Assembly: GCA_003140835.1 (NCBI GenBank)
Contig: PLLA01000001.1
Location: 1 to 35,870 of the forward strand
DNA: 35,870 bases
Direction: 5' to 3'
DNA from: Candidatus Tumulicola scandinaviensis
Lineage (GTDB): Bacteria > Vulcanimicrobiota > Vulcanimicrobiia > Vulcanimicrobiales > Vulcanimicrobiaceae
Below, one piece after another: positions 23,252-30,620 of the stretch. Under the pieces are notes generated by a model. It made no database searches. It saw nothing but the letters and a program-made list of their open reading frames with translations, and had not been told where the DNA came from. The position numbers and the translations under genes are program-made. Position 1 is the first letter of the stretch. Every line of letters starts with the position of its first letter.

Positions 23252-24173
23252 GACACGCTCGTCGCTGGTTGCAATGCTCATTGCCGTTGAAGTAGCGATC
23301 GTCGGCGTGGCCATCTACGCGGTGCGCGGCGCTCATGCGGTCCATGCGGCCGAGTTCGTCGCAAAACCGATCGCCGCGATCGACGCCGGCACGTCGCCGC
23401 GCATTGCCGTCGATGACGTCGACTCGCGCGTCGTGGTGGCGGTATCGAGCGACGGGCTCGTTCACGTTAAAGATCTAACCAGCACGCGTGGAGCGTTCTT
23501 CGGCGATCGTCTCACCGTTCCTCAGCTCGACGTCAAACGCGTCGACGGCGGCGTTTCGATTTCTCGTGCCGGTTCGGGCGACTCCGGCCTTCACTTCCAA
23601 CTCGGGTGGTTCGAACGGCGCGTTGAAATCGACGTTCCGTCCGGATCGCATTTCGACATCGCGCGCTGCGCCGGCGCCGAGATCTCCGGCATCACCGGCG
23701 GCGTGGCCGTCGCCTCCCAAGATGGACGCATCACGCTTTCCGACATACAAGGCACGGTGAATGCCAAGAGCGACGACGGATCGATTTGGGCAAGCCGCAT
23801 TCGCGGCGACACCTTATCGCTGAATTCGGCCGACGGCCGGCTCTCGCTCGTCGACGTGTCCGCATCGTCGCTGGACGCGCAAACTAAAGACGGCAGCATC
23901 GAAGCGCGCGGACTTTCGATTACCGGCGGAGCGCAGCACGCGGTGCTGCATACGGCCGACGGCTCGATCCGGGTAGGGTTGGCGTCCGGCGCCGACCTCA
24001 CCGTCGACGCATCGACGAGCGACGGCAAAGTCATCGTCGACGGGCAATCTTTTCGAAACGCCGGCGACGGCGATTCGGCTCAACACACCGTCCGGCTCGG
24101 AAGCGGCTCGGGGAGCCTACAGCTTTCGAGCGACGACGGATCGATTCACATCAATACGAACGGAGCGGTCTAA
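23250..24173 (+). CDS. Membrane-anchored DUF4097-like beta-repeat protein
   Basis: A 307-aa protein with an N-terminal signal anchor (LVAMLIAVEVAIVGVAIYAV), so the bulk lies outside the membrane. Residues about 125-305 are tandem beta units of roughly 22-26 aa with a recurring DGSI/DGRL turn: SQDGRITLSDI, SDDGSIWASRI, SADGRLSLVDV, TKDGSIEARGL, TADGSIRVGLA, TSDGKVIVDGQ, SDDGSIHINTN. This is the DUF4097 pattern and predicts a right-handed beta-solenoid. The function is unknown; such proteins often sit beside ECF sigma and anti-sigma genes. The ATG at 23250 has GGGGG upstream; ATG 23274 is an alternative and TTG 23232 is less likely. It is divergent from the sigma factor and is followed 5 nt later by the DUF6249-like gene. 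Confidence 0.75.
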   Translation: MTRSSLVAMLIAVEVAIVGVAIYAVRGAHAVHAAEFVAKPIAAIDAGTSPRIAVDDVDSRVVVAVSSDGLVHVKDLTSTRGAFFGDRLTVPQLDVKRVDGGVSISRAGSGDSGLHFQLGWFERRVEIDVPSGSHFDIARCAGAEISGITGGVAVASQDGRITLSDIQGTVNAKSDDGSIWASRIRGDTLSLNSADGRLSLVDVSASSLDAQTKDGSIEARGLSITGGAQHAVLHTADGSIRVGLASGADLTVDASTSDGKVIVDGQSFRNAGDGDSAQHTVRLGSGSGSLQLSSDDGSIHINTNGAV

Positions 24174-24178
24174 TCCAA

Positions 24179-24805
24179 ATGTCTTCAGCAGAAACAATCG
24201 TCCCAGTCATGTTCTTCCTCATCGTCGTCGGTGCGCCGGTGGCAGCGTGGGTCATCTCGCGCGTGCTCGCGCACCAAGAACGAATGGAGATGCTGCGGCG
24301 CGGCTTTACGCCGCCGCCCGATCCGCGCATGATGCGCAATGCCATGAAGTACGGCGCGAAACAGGGATGGGCGCCGGGAACGGTCCCGCCGCCCGGATGG
24401 GCGCCGCCCGGTGCCTACGATCCGGCATACTACGCCCAGCATCAACTGCGGCGCGGGATTCAGGTCGCGTTCATCGGCTTCGCGCTGCTGATCGGTCTCT
24501 CGTTCATCGGCTTTCACGACGGCCGCTACGTCTACGGACCGTGGCTGCTCGGCGGCTTGATTCCGATGTTCGTGGGTATCGCCCAAATCATCAGCGCCGT
24601 TCTCAGCGGAGCCCAGATCACGCCCATGGGTGCGTCCGCGGCCGCCGGTACGCGCTTCGGACCGTCCGAACACGGCGCCGACGTCCCGCCCGCGGCTCCG
24701 GCCGGGGCCAATGCCCCGCCCCCGCCGCCCGGCACGTATGGCGGATGGCGGCCGGGCCCAACGCCGGAAATCGAAAAACCCGCGGGGCCGCCCGACCGGC
24801 TCTAG
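24179..24805 (+). CDS. DUF6249-like membrane protein with Pro-rich tail
   Basis: A 208-aa membrane protein. Helix 1 (VPVMFFLIVVGAPVAAWVIS, residues 8-27) is followed by the cytosolic motif HQERMEMLRRGFTPPPDP, which resembles the H-x-E-R-M-x-M-I-x-x-G segment of DUF6249-type proteins found with ECF sigma factors. A loop with repeated WAPPG/WAPGT segments leads to helices 2 (about 96-112) and 3 (about 119-142). The last 55 residues are Pro/Ala/Gly-rich, hence disordered. The start lies 5 nt after the DUF4097-like gene, so the two are cotranscribed. Activity unknown; the context ties it to the signalling block. Confidence 0.65.
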   Translation: MSSAETIVPVMFFLIVVGAPVAAWVISRVLAHQERMEMLRRGFTPPPDPRMMRNAMKYGAKQGWAPGTVPPPGWAPPGAYDPAYYAQHQLRRGIQVAFIGFALLIGLSFIGFHDGRYVYGPWLLGGLIPMFVGIAQIISAVLSGAQITPMGASAAAGTRFGPSEHGADVPPAAPAGANAPPPPPGTYGGWRPGPTPEIEKPAGPPDRL

Positions 24806-24836
24806 GGATCAGGTCCTCGAAGCCCGCTCTGCTGCT

Positions 24837-24877
24837 GAAGAAAAACGATGCCGCCGGTCGCAAGACCGGCGGCATCG
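24837..24877 (-). terminator. Intrinsic terminator of the 46-codon gene
   Basis: CGATGCCGCCGGTC (24846-24859), loop GCAA, and GACCGGCGGCATCG (24864-24877) form a perfect 14-bp stem. On the minus strand it is followed at once by TTTTTCTTC, making a textbook rho-independent terminator 40 nt past the stop of the small gene. On the plus strand there is no T-run, although the stem may also serve the convergent DUF6249-like gene. Confidence 0.85.
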
Positions 24878-24917
24878 TCAATTCAAAGGGGTAGAATAAT
24901 CGTTAGGATTAAGACGG

Positions 24918-25058
24918 TTACTTACACGAGACGAGGGCCATTGCCCAACCGGCCGCGGTGCGAGTTCTGACGAGATATCCGTCCGCAGTCCGGTCGTACA
25001 CCTGGTATCCAGCGCGTAGTGCGTCGGCTAACGATTTGAAGACGATCAGACCTGCCAT
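24918..25058 (-). CDS. 46-aa small protein of unknown function
   Basis: A free-standing small gene. The product starts MAGLIVFKSLADALRAGYQ, continues VYDRTADGYLVRTRTAAGW and ends AMALVSCK. It has no signal peptide or membrane helix. The pattern suggests a helix (SLADALRAGY) followed by a beta hairpin (QVYDR..GYLVRTR, then WAMALV), as in a small DNA-, RNA- or ligand-binding fold. Support for the gene is contextual: AAAGGAGGG (25066-25074) sits 7 nt before the ATG and is the strongest Shine-Dalgarno in the window. A promoter lies at 25089-25117 and a strong terminator follows. It is divergent from pyrK. I do not recognise a family. Confidence 0.75.
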   Translation of the reverse strand: MAGLIVFKSLADALRAGYQVYDRTADGYLVRTRTAAGWAMALVSCK

Positions 25059-25088
25059 TTACGGACCCTCCTTTCCTGTTCTTACTGC

Positions 25089-25117
25089 TCTATACCGTAT
25101 AACGGCCAATGTAGCAA
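25089..25117 (-). promoter_or_regulatory. Sigma-70-like promoter of the 46-codon gene
   Basis: On the minus strand TTGCTA (25112-25117, 4 of 6), an exact 17-nt spacer, then TATAGA (25089-25094, 4 of 6). The expected transcription start is about 25-30 nt upstream of the ATG, leaving a short leader holding the Shine-Dalgarno. The same A/T-rich stretch may hold pyr operon promoter elements on the other strand (TATAAC at 25098-25103). Confidence 0.6.
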
Positions 25118-25130
25118 GTCGGTTCGGTGT

Positions 25131-25163
25131 TTTTCGCAAAGTTTTTTTAAGATTCGGCGAAAA
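25131..25163 (+). other. Weak hairpin in the pyrK leader
   Basis: TTTTCGC (25131-25137) and GCGAAAA (25157-25163) are complementary around a 19-nt loop that contains a run of seven T. It lies just before the pyrK start and could influence pyr operon expression, but the stem is short and A/T-rich. Confidence 0.25.
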
Positions 25164-25174
25164 CGCGGTGAGAG

Positions 25175-26002
25175 ATGCCGACGATTGACTGCGATAGCCG
25201 CGTTCACGAAACGCGAGTCACCGATCGCAGCGAACTTGCTCCAGGCGTGATTTTGCTGGGTTTGAACGCTCCAGAGCTGGCGCGCGCCACGCGCGCAGGC
25301 CAGTACGTGATGGCGATTCCGCCAACCGGTGAGGCCGCCGCGACGGCATTAGGAATTTATGAAGCGCAGGGCGAGCGTGCGAGCCTATTGTTTTTCCTAA
25401 CGGGCAAGCGTACGCGCGAGCTCGGCGAGTTACGCCCTGGGGATATGCTGGCGCTCACCGGGCCGCTTGGAAACGGCTTCGATCTGTCGAGCAAACCCCG
25501 CCACGCGGTCATCGTCGCCGGCGGCGTCGGGATCGCGTCGGTGCTGCTGGCGGCACAACGATTGGTGGCCGATGGGACGCGCGTCGAGTTGCTCTACGGC
25601 GCGCGCAATGAAGCTTTGCTGGTCGATGCCCAGCGCTTTGCCGAGGCCGGTTGCGAACTTGCGTTGGCAACCGACGACGGCAGCGCCGGGCACCACGGAT
25701 TGATAACTGCGCTGCTCGAGCGGCGCAGCGAGATGCCGGACCTCATCCTGGCGTGCGGACCGTCTCCGATGCTGCGGGCAGTCGGGCGCATCGCCGCCGA
25801 TCGCGGCGTGCGCGCGCAGCTCTCGCTCGAAGAGACGTTTGCGTGCGGCGTCGGCGGTTGCTGGGGATGCGTCGTTCCACTCGCGCGCACGTCGGCGCAA
25901 GCTCCCGGCTTTCCGCTGGAATCGCAAGGTGGGAGCGACGTCGTCTACGCGCGCATTTGCAAAGAAGGCCCGGTGTTCTTTAGCGACGAGTTGAAATGGT
26001 GA
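25175..26002 (+). CDS. pyrK: Dihydroorotate dehydrogenase electron-transfer subunit PyrK
   Basis: A 275-aa flavin/iron-sulfur subunit that carries electrons from dihydroorotate (through PyrD) to NAD+. The N-terminal FAD-binding barrel (residues 10-105) is followed by the NAD domain starting HAVIVAGGVGIASVLLAAQR, with LILACGPSPMLRAVG near its end. Four Cys (224, 229, 232 and 262, in FACGVGGCWGC and ICKEGP) form the usual 2Fe-2S site. The FAD motif, normally R-R-P-x-S-I, reads ATALGI here, which is unusual. The ATG at 25175 follows GGTGAG. It is the first gene of the pyr operon, and its stop lies one base before pyrD. Confidence 0.9.
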   Translation: MPTIDCDSRVHETRVTDRSELAPGVILLGLNAPELARATRAGQYVMAIPPTGEAAATALGIYEAQGERASLLFFLTGKRTRELGELRPGDMLALTGPLGNGFDLSSKPRHAVIVAGGVGIASVLLAAQRLVADGTRVELLYGARNEALLVDAQRFAEAGCELALATDDGSAGHHGLITALLERRSEMPDLILACGPSPMLRAVGRIAADRGVRAQLSLEETFACGVGGCWGCVVPLARTSAQAPGFPLESQGGSDVVYARICKEGPVFFSDELKW

Positions 26003-26003
26003 G

Positions 26004-26966
26004 ATGATCACGGCACAGCCAAGTCTCGAGGTCAAACTCGGAAAACTGCAACTCGCCTATCCCACGCTGATGGGAAGCGGCTGCTACGGATCCGGCGACG
26101 AGTTCGCGCCGTTCGCCGACTTGACCAAGATCGGCGCCGTGGTGCTCAAGAGCGTCACCCGCCGGCCGCGACTCGGGAATCCGACGCCACGCCTCGTCCA
26201 CACGCCCGCCGGCCTGCTCAACGCCATCGGCCTGCAAAATCCGGGCATCGACTGGTACGTCGAGCGCGAGGTTCCTAAGTACGCCGACCGGCCGTGCCCG
26301 CTGATCGGCAGCGTCGCTGGGTTTTCGATCGACGACTATGCGTACGTCTGCGAGCAGCTCGCGAAGTGCGCTCCGATCGCGGCGATCGAGTTGAACATCT
26401 CGTGCCCCAACGTTGGAAGCGAAGGTGAAACCTTTGCCTGCGATCCAGACCTCACGGCGCGCGTCGTGCGCGCGGCACGGGCGACAACCGATAAGACGCT
26501 GATCGTCAAGCTCTCACCAAACGTAACCGACATCGCATCGATCGCGCGCGAGGCGGAGGCTGCCGGTGCCGACGCGCTGGCCGTCATCAACACTGTGCGC
26601 GGAATGAGCGTCGACGTGGAGACGTGGCGGCCGCGGCTGGGAAACGTAACCGGCGGGTTGTCGGGCCCAGCGATTCGGCCGATCGCGGTGCTCGCCGTCT
26701 ACGAAGTCGCGCGCGCGGTCTCGATTCCCATCGTCGGCCAGGGCGGGATTGAAACCGCCACCGACGCCCTGGAGTTCTTCCTGGCGGGTGCGACGGCGGT
26801 GAGCATCGGCACCGCGAACTTCACCGACCCGCGCATTCCCGAGCGAATCGTTGCCGAACTGCAAGCGTATCTTGGGCGGCGGGGGCTCGCGGCGATCGGC
26901 GACATCGTCGGCAAAGCCAACGTCGGAATCGTCGGCGCCTATCAACACGGAGGAGACGAGGGATAG
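26004..26966 (+). CDS. pyrD: Dihydroorotate dehydrogenase, class 1B catalytic subunit
   Basis: A 320-aa FMN-dependent TIM-barrel enzyme oxidising dihydroorotate to orotate. The N-terminus LEVKLGKLQLAYPTLMGSG and KSVTRRPRLGNPTPRL are typical of class 1B. IELNISCPNV contains the catalytic Cys base of class 1 enzymes (class 2 has Ser). The substrate/FMN segments TLIVKLSPNVTDI, VINTVRGMSVD, GGLSGPAIRPIAV and IVGQGGIETATDALEFFLAG follow in the expected order. The pyrK gene directly upstream confirms the NAD-linked heterotetramer type. The class 1B call rests on both the Cys and the partner. Confidence 0.94.
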   Translation: MITAQPSLEVKLGKLQLAYPTLMGSGCYGSGDEFAPFADLTKIGAVVLKSVTRRPRLGNPTPRLVHTPAGLLNAIGLQNPGIDWYVEREVPKYADRPCPLIGSVAGFSIDDYAYVCEQLAKCAPIAAIELNISCPNVGSEGETFACDPDLTARVVRAARATTDKTLIVKLSPNVTDIASIAREAEAAGADALAVINTVRGMSVDVETWRPRLGNVTGGLSGPAIRPIAVLAVYEVARAVSIPIVGQGGIETATDALEFFLAGATAVSIGTANFTDPRIPERIVAELQAYLGRRGLAAIGDIVGKANVGIVGAYQHGGDEG

Positions 26967-26968
26967 AT

Positions 26969-27688
26969 TTGAGTGCACAACTGATCGTCGCGCTCGACGT
27001 GCCCGGACCGGCCGAAGCCGAACGGTTGATCGACGAACTCTACGAGCTCGATCCGATCTTCAAGATCGGGTTGGAAGCGCTCTACGGATATTCAGATCGC
27101 ATCTTCGCCTACTGCGAATCGCGCGACGTGCGGACGTTCATCGATGCGAAACTGCACGACATCCCGCGAACGGTGGAAGCGGCGGTGCGGCAGCTGGTGC
27201 GGCCCAACGCGCACATCATCAACGTCCACGCGCTCGGCGGCAACGACATGATGCGCGCGGCGGTCGAGGCCGCCGGCGAGCGCGCTGCCGAACTGGGAAT
27301 CGCCGCGCCGCAAATCTTCGCCGTGACGATTCTCACCAGCATTGCGCCCGAGGATCTCAACGAACTCGGACTGCAAGGCGGACCCGGTGAGAACGCCACG
27401 CGCTTGTCGGCGCTGGCGCGCGATGCCGGCTGCTCCGGCGTGGTCTGCAGCGCGCACGAGGTGCGCGATCTCAAACGCTTCTTCGGCGACGATTTCCTCG
27501 CGCTGACGCCGGGAATCCGGCCGGTCGGAACCGCGCACGGCGATCAAAAGCGCACGGCGTCTCCGGCGCAGGCGGTCGAGGCCGGCGCCGACTATCTGGT
27601 GGTCGGCCGTCCGATCACCGAAGCCGCCGATCCGCTGGCGGCCGCCAAAGCGATTCTCGACGAGATGCGCGAAAAGCAGCCGCAATGA
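26969..27688 (+). CDS. pyrF: Orotidine 5'-phosphate decarboxylase
   Basis: A 239-aa TIM-barrel enzyme converting OMP to UMP, the last step of de novo pyrimidine synthesis. The opening is LIVALDVPGPAEAERLIDEL, and FKIGLEALYGY holds the Lys that contacts phosphate. DAKLHDIPRTVEAAV contains the catalytic Asp-Lys-Asp set. Near the C-terminus LTPGIRPVG and YLVVGRPITEA bind phosphate. The start is TTG at 26969, two bases after the pyrD stop, with GAGGG 6 nt upstream; no in-frame ATG precedes the conserved strand. Its stop overlaps the pyrE start as ATGA. Confidence 0.94.
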   Translation: MSAQLIVALDVPGPAEAERLIDELYELDPIFKIGLEALYGYSDRIFAYCESRDVRTFIDAKLHDIPRTVEAAVRQLVRPNAHIINVHALGGNDMMRAAVEAAGERAAELGIAAPQIFAVTILTSIAPEDLNELGLQGGPGENATRLSALARDAGCSGVVCSAHEVRDLKRFFGDDFLALTPGIRPVGTAHGDQKRTASPAQAVEAGADYLVVGRPITEAADPLAAAKAILDEMREKQPQ

Positions 27689-28257
27689 CGACGTCCGCAC
27701 GTGCGCTACTGGCGATGCTCGCCGAGCGCGGTGCGTTGCTCGACGGACACTTTCGCCTAAGCTCCGGGCGTCACAGCAACCGGTTCATTCAGAAGTTCCG
27801 AATCCTCGAAAACCCGTCGCTGGTCGAGCCGCTCGCACGGGCGATCGCCGACGCGTTTCGGAAGGTGCGGCCGACCGTCGTCGTAAGCGCGGCCGTCGGT
27901 GGAATCGTTCTCGGTTACGAAGTCGCGCGACAGCTGCACACCAAAGCGATTTTTGTCGAGAAGGAGAACGGCGTCCCGATGCTGCGGCGGAGTTTCTCGC
28001 TGGCCGGCGACGACCGAGCGCTGATCGTCGAAGACGTCGTCACCACCGGCCTGTCGGTTCGCGAAGTCATCGACGTGGTGCGAAGCCATGGCGCGCAAGT
28101 CGCGGGCGTCGGCATCGTCGTGATCCGCGGCGAAGCCGATTTCGGCGTACCGACGCGCGCCCTGCTCGACTTGCCGATCGAATCGTATGCTCCGGACGAG
28201 TGTCCGCAATGCGCGGTCGGCGAACCGGTCGACGATCCGGGATCGCGCCGTTCGTGA
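27685..28257 (+). CDS. pyrE: Orotate phosphoribosyltransferase
   Basis: A 190-aa type I phosphoribosyltransferase joining orotate and PRPP to give OMP, the substrate of the PyrF encoded just before it. The orotate-side helix is LLDGHFRLSSGRHSNRFIQK. The PRPP loop region is VVSAAVGGIVLGYEVARQL and AIFVEKENG (flexible catalytic loop Lys). The PRPP-binding motif is LIVEDVVTTGLSVREVIDVV. The C-terminal Cys pair (DECPQCAVG) is common in this subgroup. It overlaps pyrF by 4 nt and the following GNAT gene by 4 nt (GTGA). Confidence 0.94.
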   Translation: MTTSARALLAMLAERGALLDGHFRLSSGRHSNRFIQKFRILENPSLVEPLARAIADAFRKVRPTVVVSAAVGGIVLGYEVARQLHTKAIFVEKENGVPMLRRSFSLAGDDRALIVEDVVTTGLSVREVIDVVRSHGAQVAGVGIVVIRGEADFGVPTRALLDLPIESYAPDECPQCAVGEPVDDPGSRRS

Positions 28258-28718
28258 ACGTCACCGTCCGCGCGGCTTCGAGCGGCGCCGACGAAACGTT
28301 CGTAGCCGATCTCGGACGCCGGACGGCTGCCGCTAGCGTGTCGTCGCTCCGGCCGGCGCCCGAAGGGCTGGTCGAGAACGCGCTGGAGCGGCTGCTCGAA
28401 ACGGTGGCGGCGCAATCCCACCGGGCGTTGATCGCGGAGTACGGCGGGGAGCGGGCCGGATTCGTGTTGCTGCTCGACCGTTTGCCCGACGACGTCACCT
28501 CGATACCCCAAGGATTCGTCGCGTACATGGCCGTCGAGCCGTCGCTGCGGAGCCGAGGGATCGGAACCGCGCTGTTGGCAGCGGCCGAAGATGAGGCGCG
28601 GCGGTGTGGTTTGCCGTATATAGCATTGATGGTCACCGAAGAGAACGCGGCAGCGCGAGCGCTCTACGAACGCGCCGGTTACGCCACCGAACGACGTCTT
28701 CTGTGCAAGGCGCTATGA
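28254..28718 (+). CDS. GNAT family N-acetyltransferase
   Basis: A 154-aa GNAT acetyltransferase, acceptor unknown. Motif A reads YMAVEPSLRSRGIGTALLAA, with R-S-R-G-I-G as the acetyl-CoA pyrophosphate loop. Motif B reads ALMVTEENAAARALYERAGY, the typical N-x-x-A-x-x-L-Y-x-x-x-G-Y end. The GTG at 28254 is chosen because it overlaps the pyrE stop as GTGA. The longer frame from 28200 would lie inside pyrE and adds an Arg-rich shadow. It is the fifth gene of the pyr transcript, with no obvious link to pyrimidines, and overlaps the permease gene by 4 nt. Confidence 0.83.
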   Translation: MNVTVRAASSGADETFVADLGRRTAAASVSSLRPAPEGLVENALERLLETVAAQSHRALIAEYGGERAGFVLLLDRLPDDVTSIPQGFVAYMAVEPSLRSRGIGTALLAAAEDEARRCGLPYIALMVTEENAAARALYERAGYATERRLLCKAL

Positions 28719-29779
28719 GCGCCGACCTGTGGCGGCGCATTGGCTGGATCGCGGTCGGCGTCTTCGTCGCGATCTTGGCGGTGTGGTTCGCCGAACGCAT
28801 CCCGCGTACGCTCACCATCTTCACGATCGCCGCATTCATTGCGTTCGGCGTCGGCCCGGTCGGGCACCGCCTCGAAAACCGCATGCCGAAACCGCTGGCG
28901 ATTACGGTCGTGTTCGCCGCCCTCATCCTGTTGATCGCGATCGGCATGGTGATCGTCGTGCCGCTGACGATCGATCAAATGCAGTTGCTGGCGAGTAATC
29001 TTCCAAGCTACGCGACGACCGCGCAGAGCTGGCTGACCGGGATCGAAGGTTCGCTCAATCAGCACTTCCCGCAGTTGCATCTGCCGGCCGAAGGCATCAA
29101 CGTGACCCAACTCGGGGGCACGAAGACGGCGAGCATCGCCAGCGGCGTGCTCGCGTCGCTGGGAGCGATCGCGCTCAACACCTTCACCGCGTTCTTCGTG
29201 GCGTTCTCGGCGATCATTCTCTCGTTTTTCTTCCTGCTCAACGACGCGCAGATCAGCGAATGGTTCGCCGGCATGTTCCCGTCGGGAAAGCGCGAAACGG
29301 CGCGCAAGCTTGCAGCCGAAGTCACCCAGGTTTTCGGCAGCTACATTTCCGGCCAAATCATCGTCAGCGCCATCACCGGCATCGTCATCGCCATCGCTTC
29401 GGCCGCGATCGGCTTCAAGTTTTCGCTCATCCTCGGGATCGTCAGCGGCGTCGCCTACGCGATTCCCATCATCGGCATGCTGGTCGCGGAAATCCTCGCC
29501 GTGCCGATGTGTTTGCCGCAAGGCCTGTGGATGGTCGTCTGGGTGCAAGTCATCATGTTCGGCATGGCCCGCATTAGCGACAACGTCTTAGTTCCGAAGA
29601 TCATGGGCGAATCGGTCGGCGTCTCACCCATCGGGGCGATGTTCGCCATCTTCGCCGGCGGCGAGCTGTTCGGAATCCCGGGCTTGATCCTCGGCATCCC
29701 GGTCGCAGCGCTGATCAAGATTCTGTGGCGGTACTTTATGGCGCCCTGGCTCCACGCCCAAATGGAAAGAAGCTCTTGA
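28715..29779 (+). CDS. AI-2E family transporter (PerM-like permease)
   Basis: A 354-aa polytopic membrane protein of the AI-2E/PerM family (PF01594), members of which export small molecules or sodium; the substrate is unknown. Helices start at about residue 10 (IGWIAVGVFVAILAVWF), 33, 62 (AITVVFAALILLIAIGMVIV), then a large extracytoplasmic segment of about 80 residues. Conserved parts follow: FVAFSAIILSFFFLLND, the YISGQIIVSAITGIVIAIAS helix and the family block ISDNVLVPKIMGESVGVSPI. The ATG at 28715 overlaps the GNAT stop by 4 nt; upstream starts lie inside that gene. It is the last gene of the pyr operon. The 103-nt gap after it contains no gene I can support. Confidence 0.88.
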   Translation: MSADLWRRIGWIAVGVFVAILAVWFAERIPRTLTIFTIAAFIAFGVGPVGHRLENRMPKPLAITVVFAALILLIAIGMVIVVPLTIDQMQLLASNLPSYATTAQSWLTGIEGSLNQHFPQLHLPAEGINVTQLGGTKTASIASGVLASLGAIALNTFTAFFVAFSAIILSFFFLLNDAQISEWFAGMFPSGKRETARKLAAEVTQVFGSYISGQIIVSAITGIVIAIASAAIGFKFSLILGIVSGVAYAIPIIGMLVAEILAVPMCLPQGLWMVVWVQVIMFGMARISDNVLVPKIMGESVGVSPIGAMFAIFAGGELFGIPGLILGIPVAALIKILWRYFMAPWLHAQMERSS

Positions 29780-29883
29780 TTCGTCCATATCTTCGTCGGC
29801 TCGGGGCTCATTTGCGTCGTAGCAAACTTCGCCCGTCGCCTCCTCGATCTGGATCGAATCAAAAGCTTCTCAGTTGATTTCCG

Positions 29884-30567
29884 TTAGCTGCCGGGGTATT
29901 TGTAGCGCATCACTTTGGTGAGGTCGATGCCGCGGATGATGCCGTTGGTGTGATACAGAATTCCCCACGAATCGATCGACGACATGTCGGGCAATACGCA
30001 AGCTTCGAGCACTTGATCGATCGAGTTTTTCTTGTACCAGCCGCCGCCGGCACCCGATTGACCGATCTCGGCCCCGCCGAGTACCTGCGCGCAGTAGCAC
30101 GAAGCCGGGTTGCCCTGGCACGAGCCGCTCGGAGGCTTTAGAATGTACGCGAGCGCTGCGAGCGTCGGTTTCGTGGTGTAGAGGGTCGAGAGCAGAATGT
30201 GAATCCGCGAACTCGAGCTGCCCTTGCCCTTGGTGTATTGGCAGAACCGCGCGACGCCCGCGAGGGCTAACGGCTGCGACCCATTGGTGCCGTAGAGCGC
30301 GGTGCGGGTTTCGACCACGCCCTTGGTCGATTTGCAGTACGCGGCGGCCTGCGTTTCGGCCGGGTCGACGCTCACCGGTTCCGGAATCGTCGCCGCGAGG
30401 CGCTCGGAAATCCGGACCGGAGCCGGCTGGTGGAAGGTGACGGCGGCCGGTGCTGCCGCGGCCGGCGCCGCGCCGCCGATGGCCGGCGATTGGGCGCCAA
30501 GGTTTCCGCCGCATCCCGTAAAGAGAACGGCACATACGGTCGTAACCGCTGCGATTGATAGCTTCAT
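29884..30567 (-). CDS. Putative lipoprotein of unknown function
   Basis: A 227-aa exported protein. MKLSIAAVTTVCAVLFTGCG is a lipoprotein signal with lipobox FTGC, so the mature chain is probably lipid-anchored. An Ala/Pro-rich linker of about 25 residues follows, then a domain of about 180 residues with Cys in AAYCKS, RFCQYT, GSCQG, ASCYCAQ and EACVLP, consistent with several disulfides. SIDSWGILYHTNGIIRGIDLTK is near the end. The ATG at 30567 is fixed by TAGGAG 8 nt upstream. No family recognised. It lies after the LuxR-type gene on the same strand, with a 53-nt gap, and may be cotranscribed or controlled by it. Confidence 0.7.
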   Translation of the reverse strand: MKLSIAAVTTVCAVLFTGCGGNLGAQSPAIGGAAPAAAAPAAVTFHQPAPVRISERLAATIPEPVSVDPAETQAAAYCKSTKGVVETRTALYGTNGSQPLALAGVARFCQYTKGKGSSSSRIHILLSTLYTTKPTLAALAYILKPPSGSCQGNPASCYCAQVLGGAEIGQSGAGGGWYKKNSIDQVLEACVLPDMSSIDSWGILYHTNGIIRGIDLTKVMRYKYPGS

Positions 30568-30620
30568 CTGCGCACTCCTAGAAAGGCAAAGTTGAGCCCG
30601 CACGATCGGGCGAAATCGGA

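Noticed and set aside
29780..29884. The AI-2E permease frame continues open for 35 codons after its TGA with a hydrophobic stretch
   Set aside because: Lower GC3 than real genes here, no start codon and no readthrough signal; the permease is already full length.
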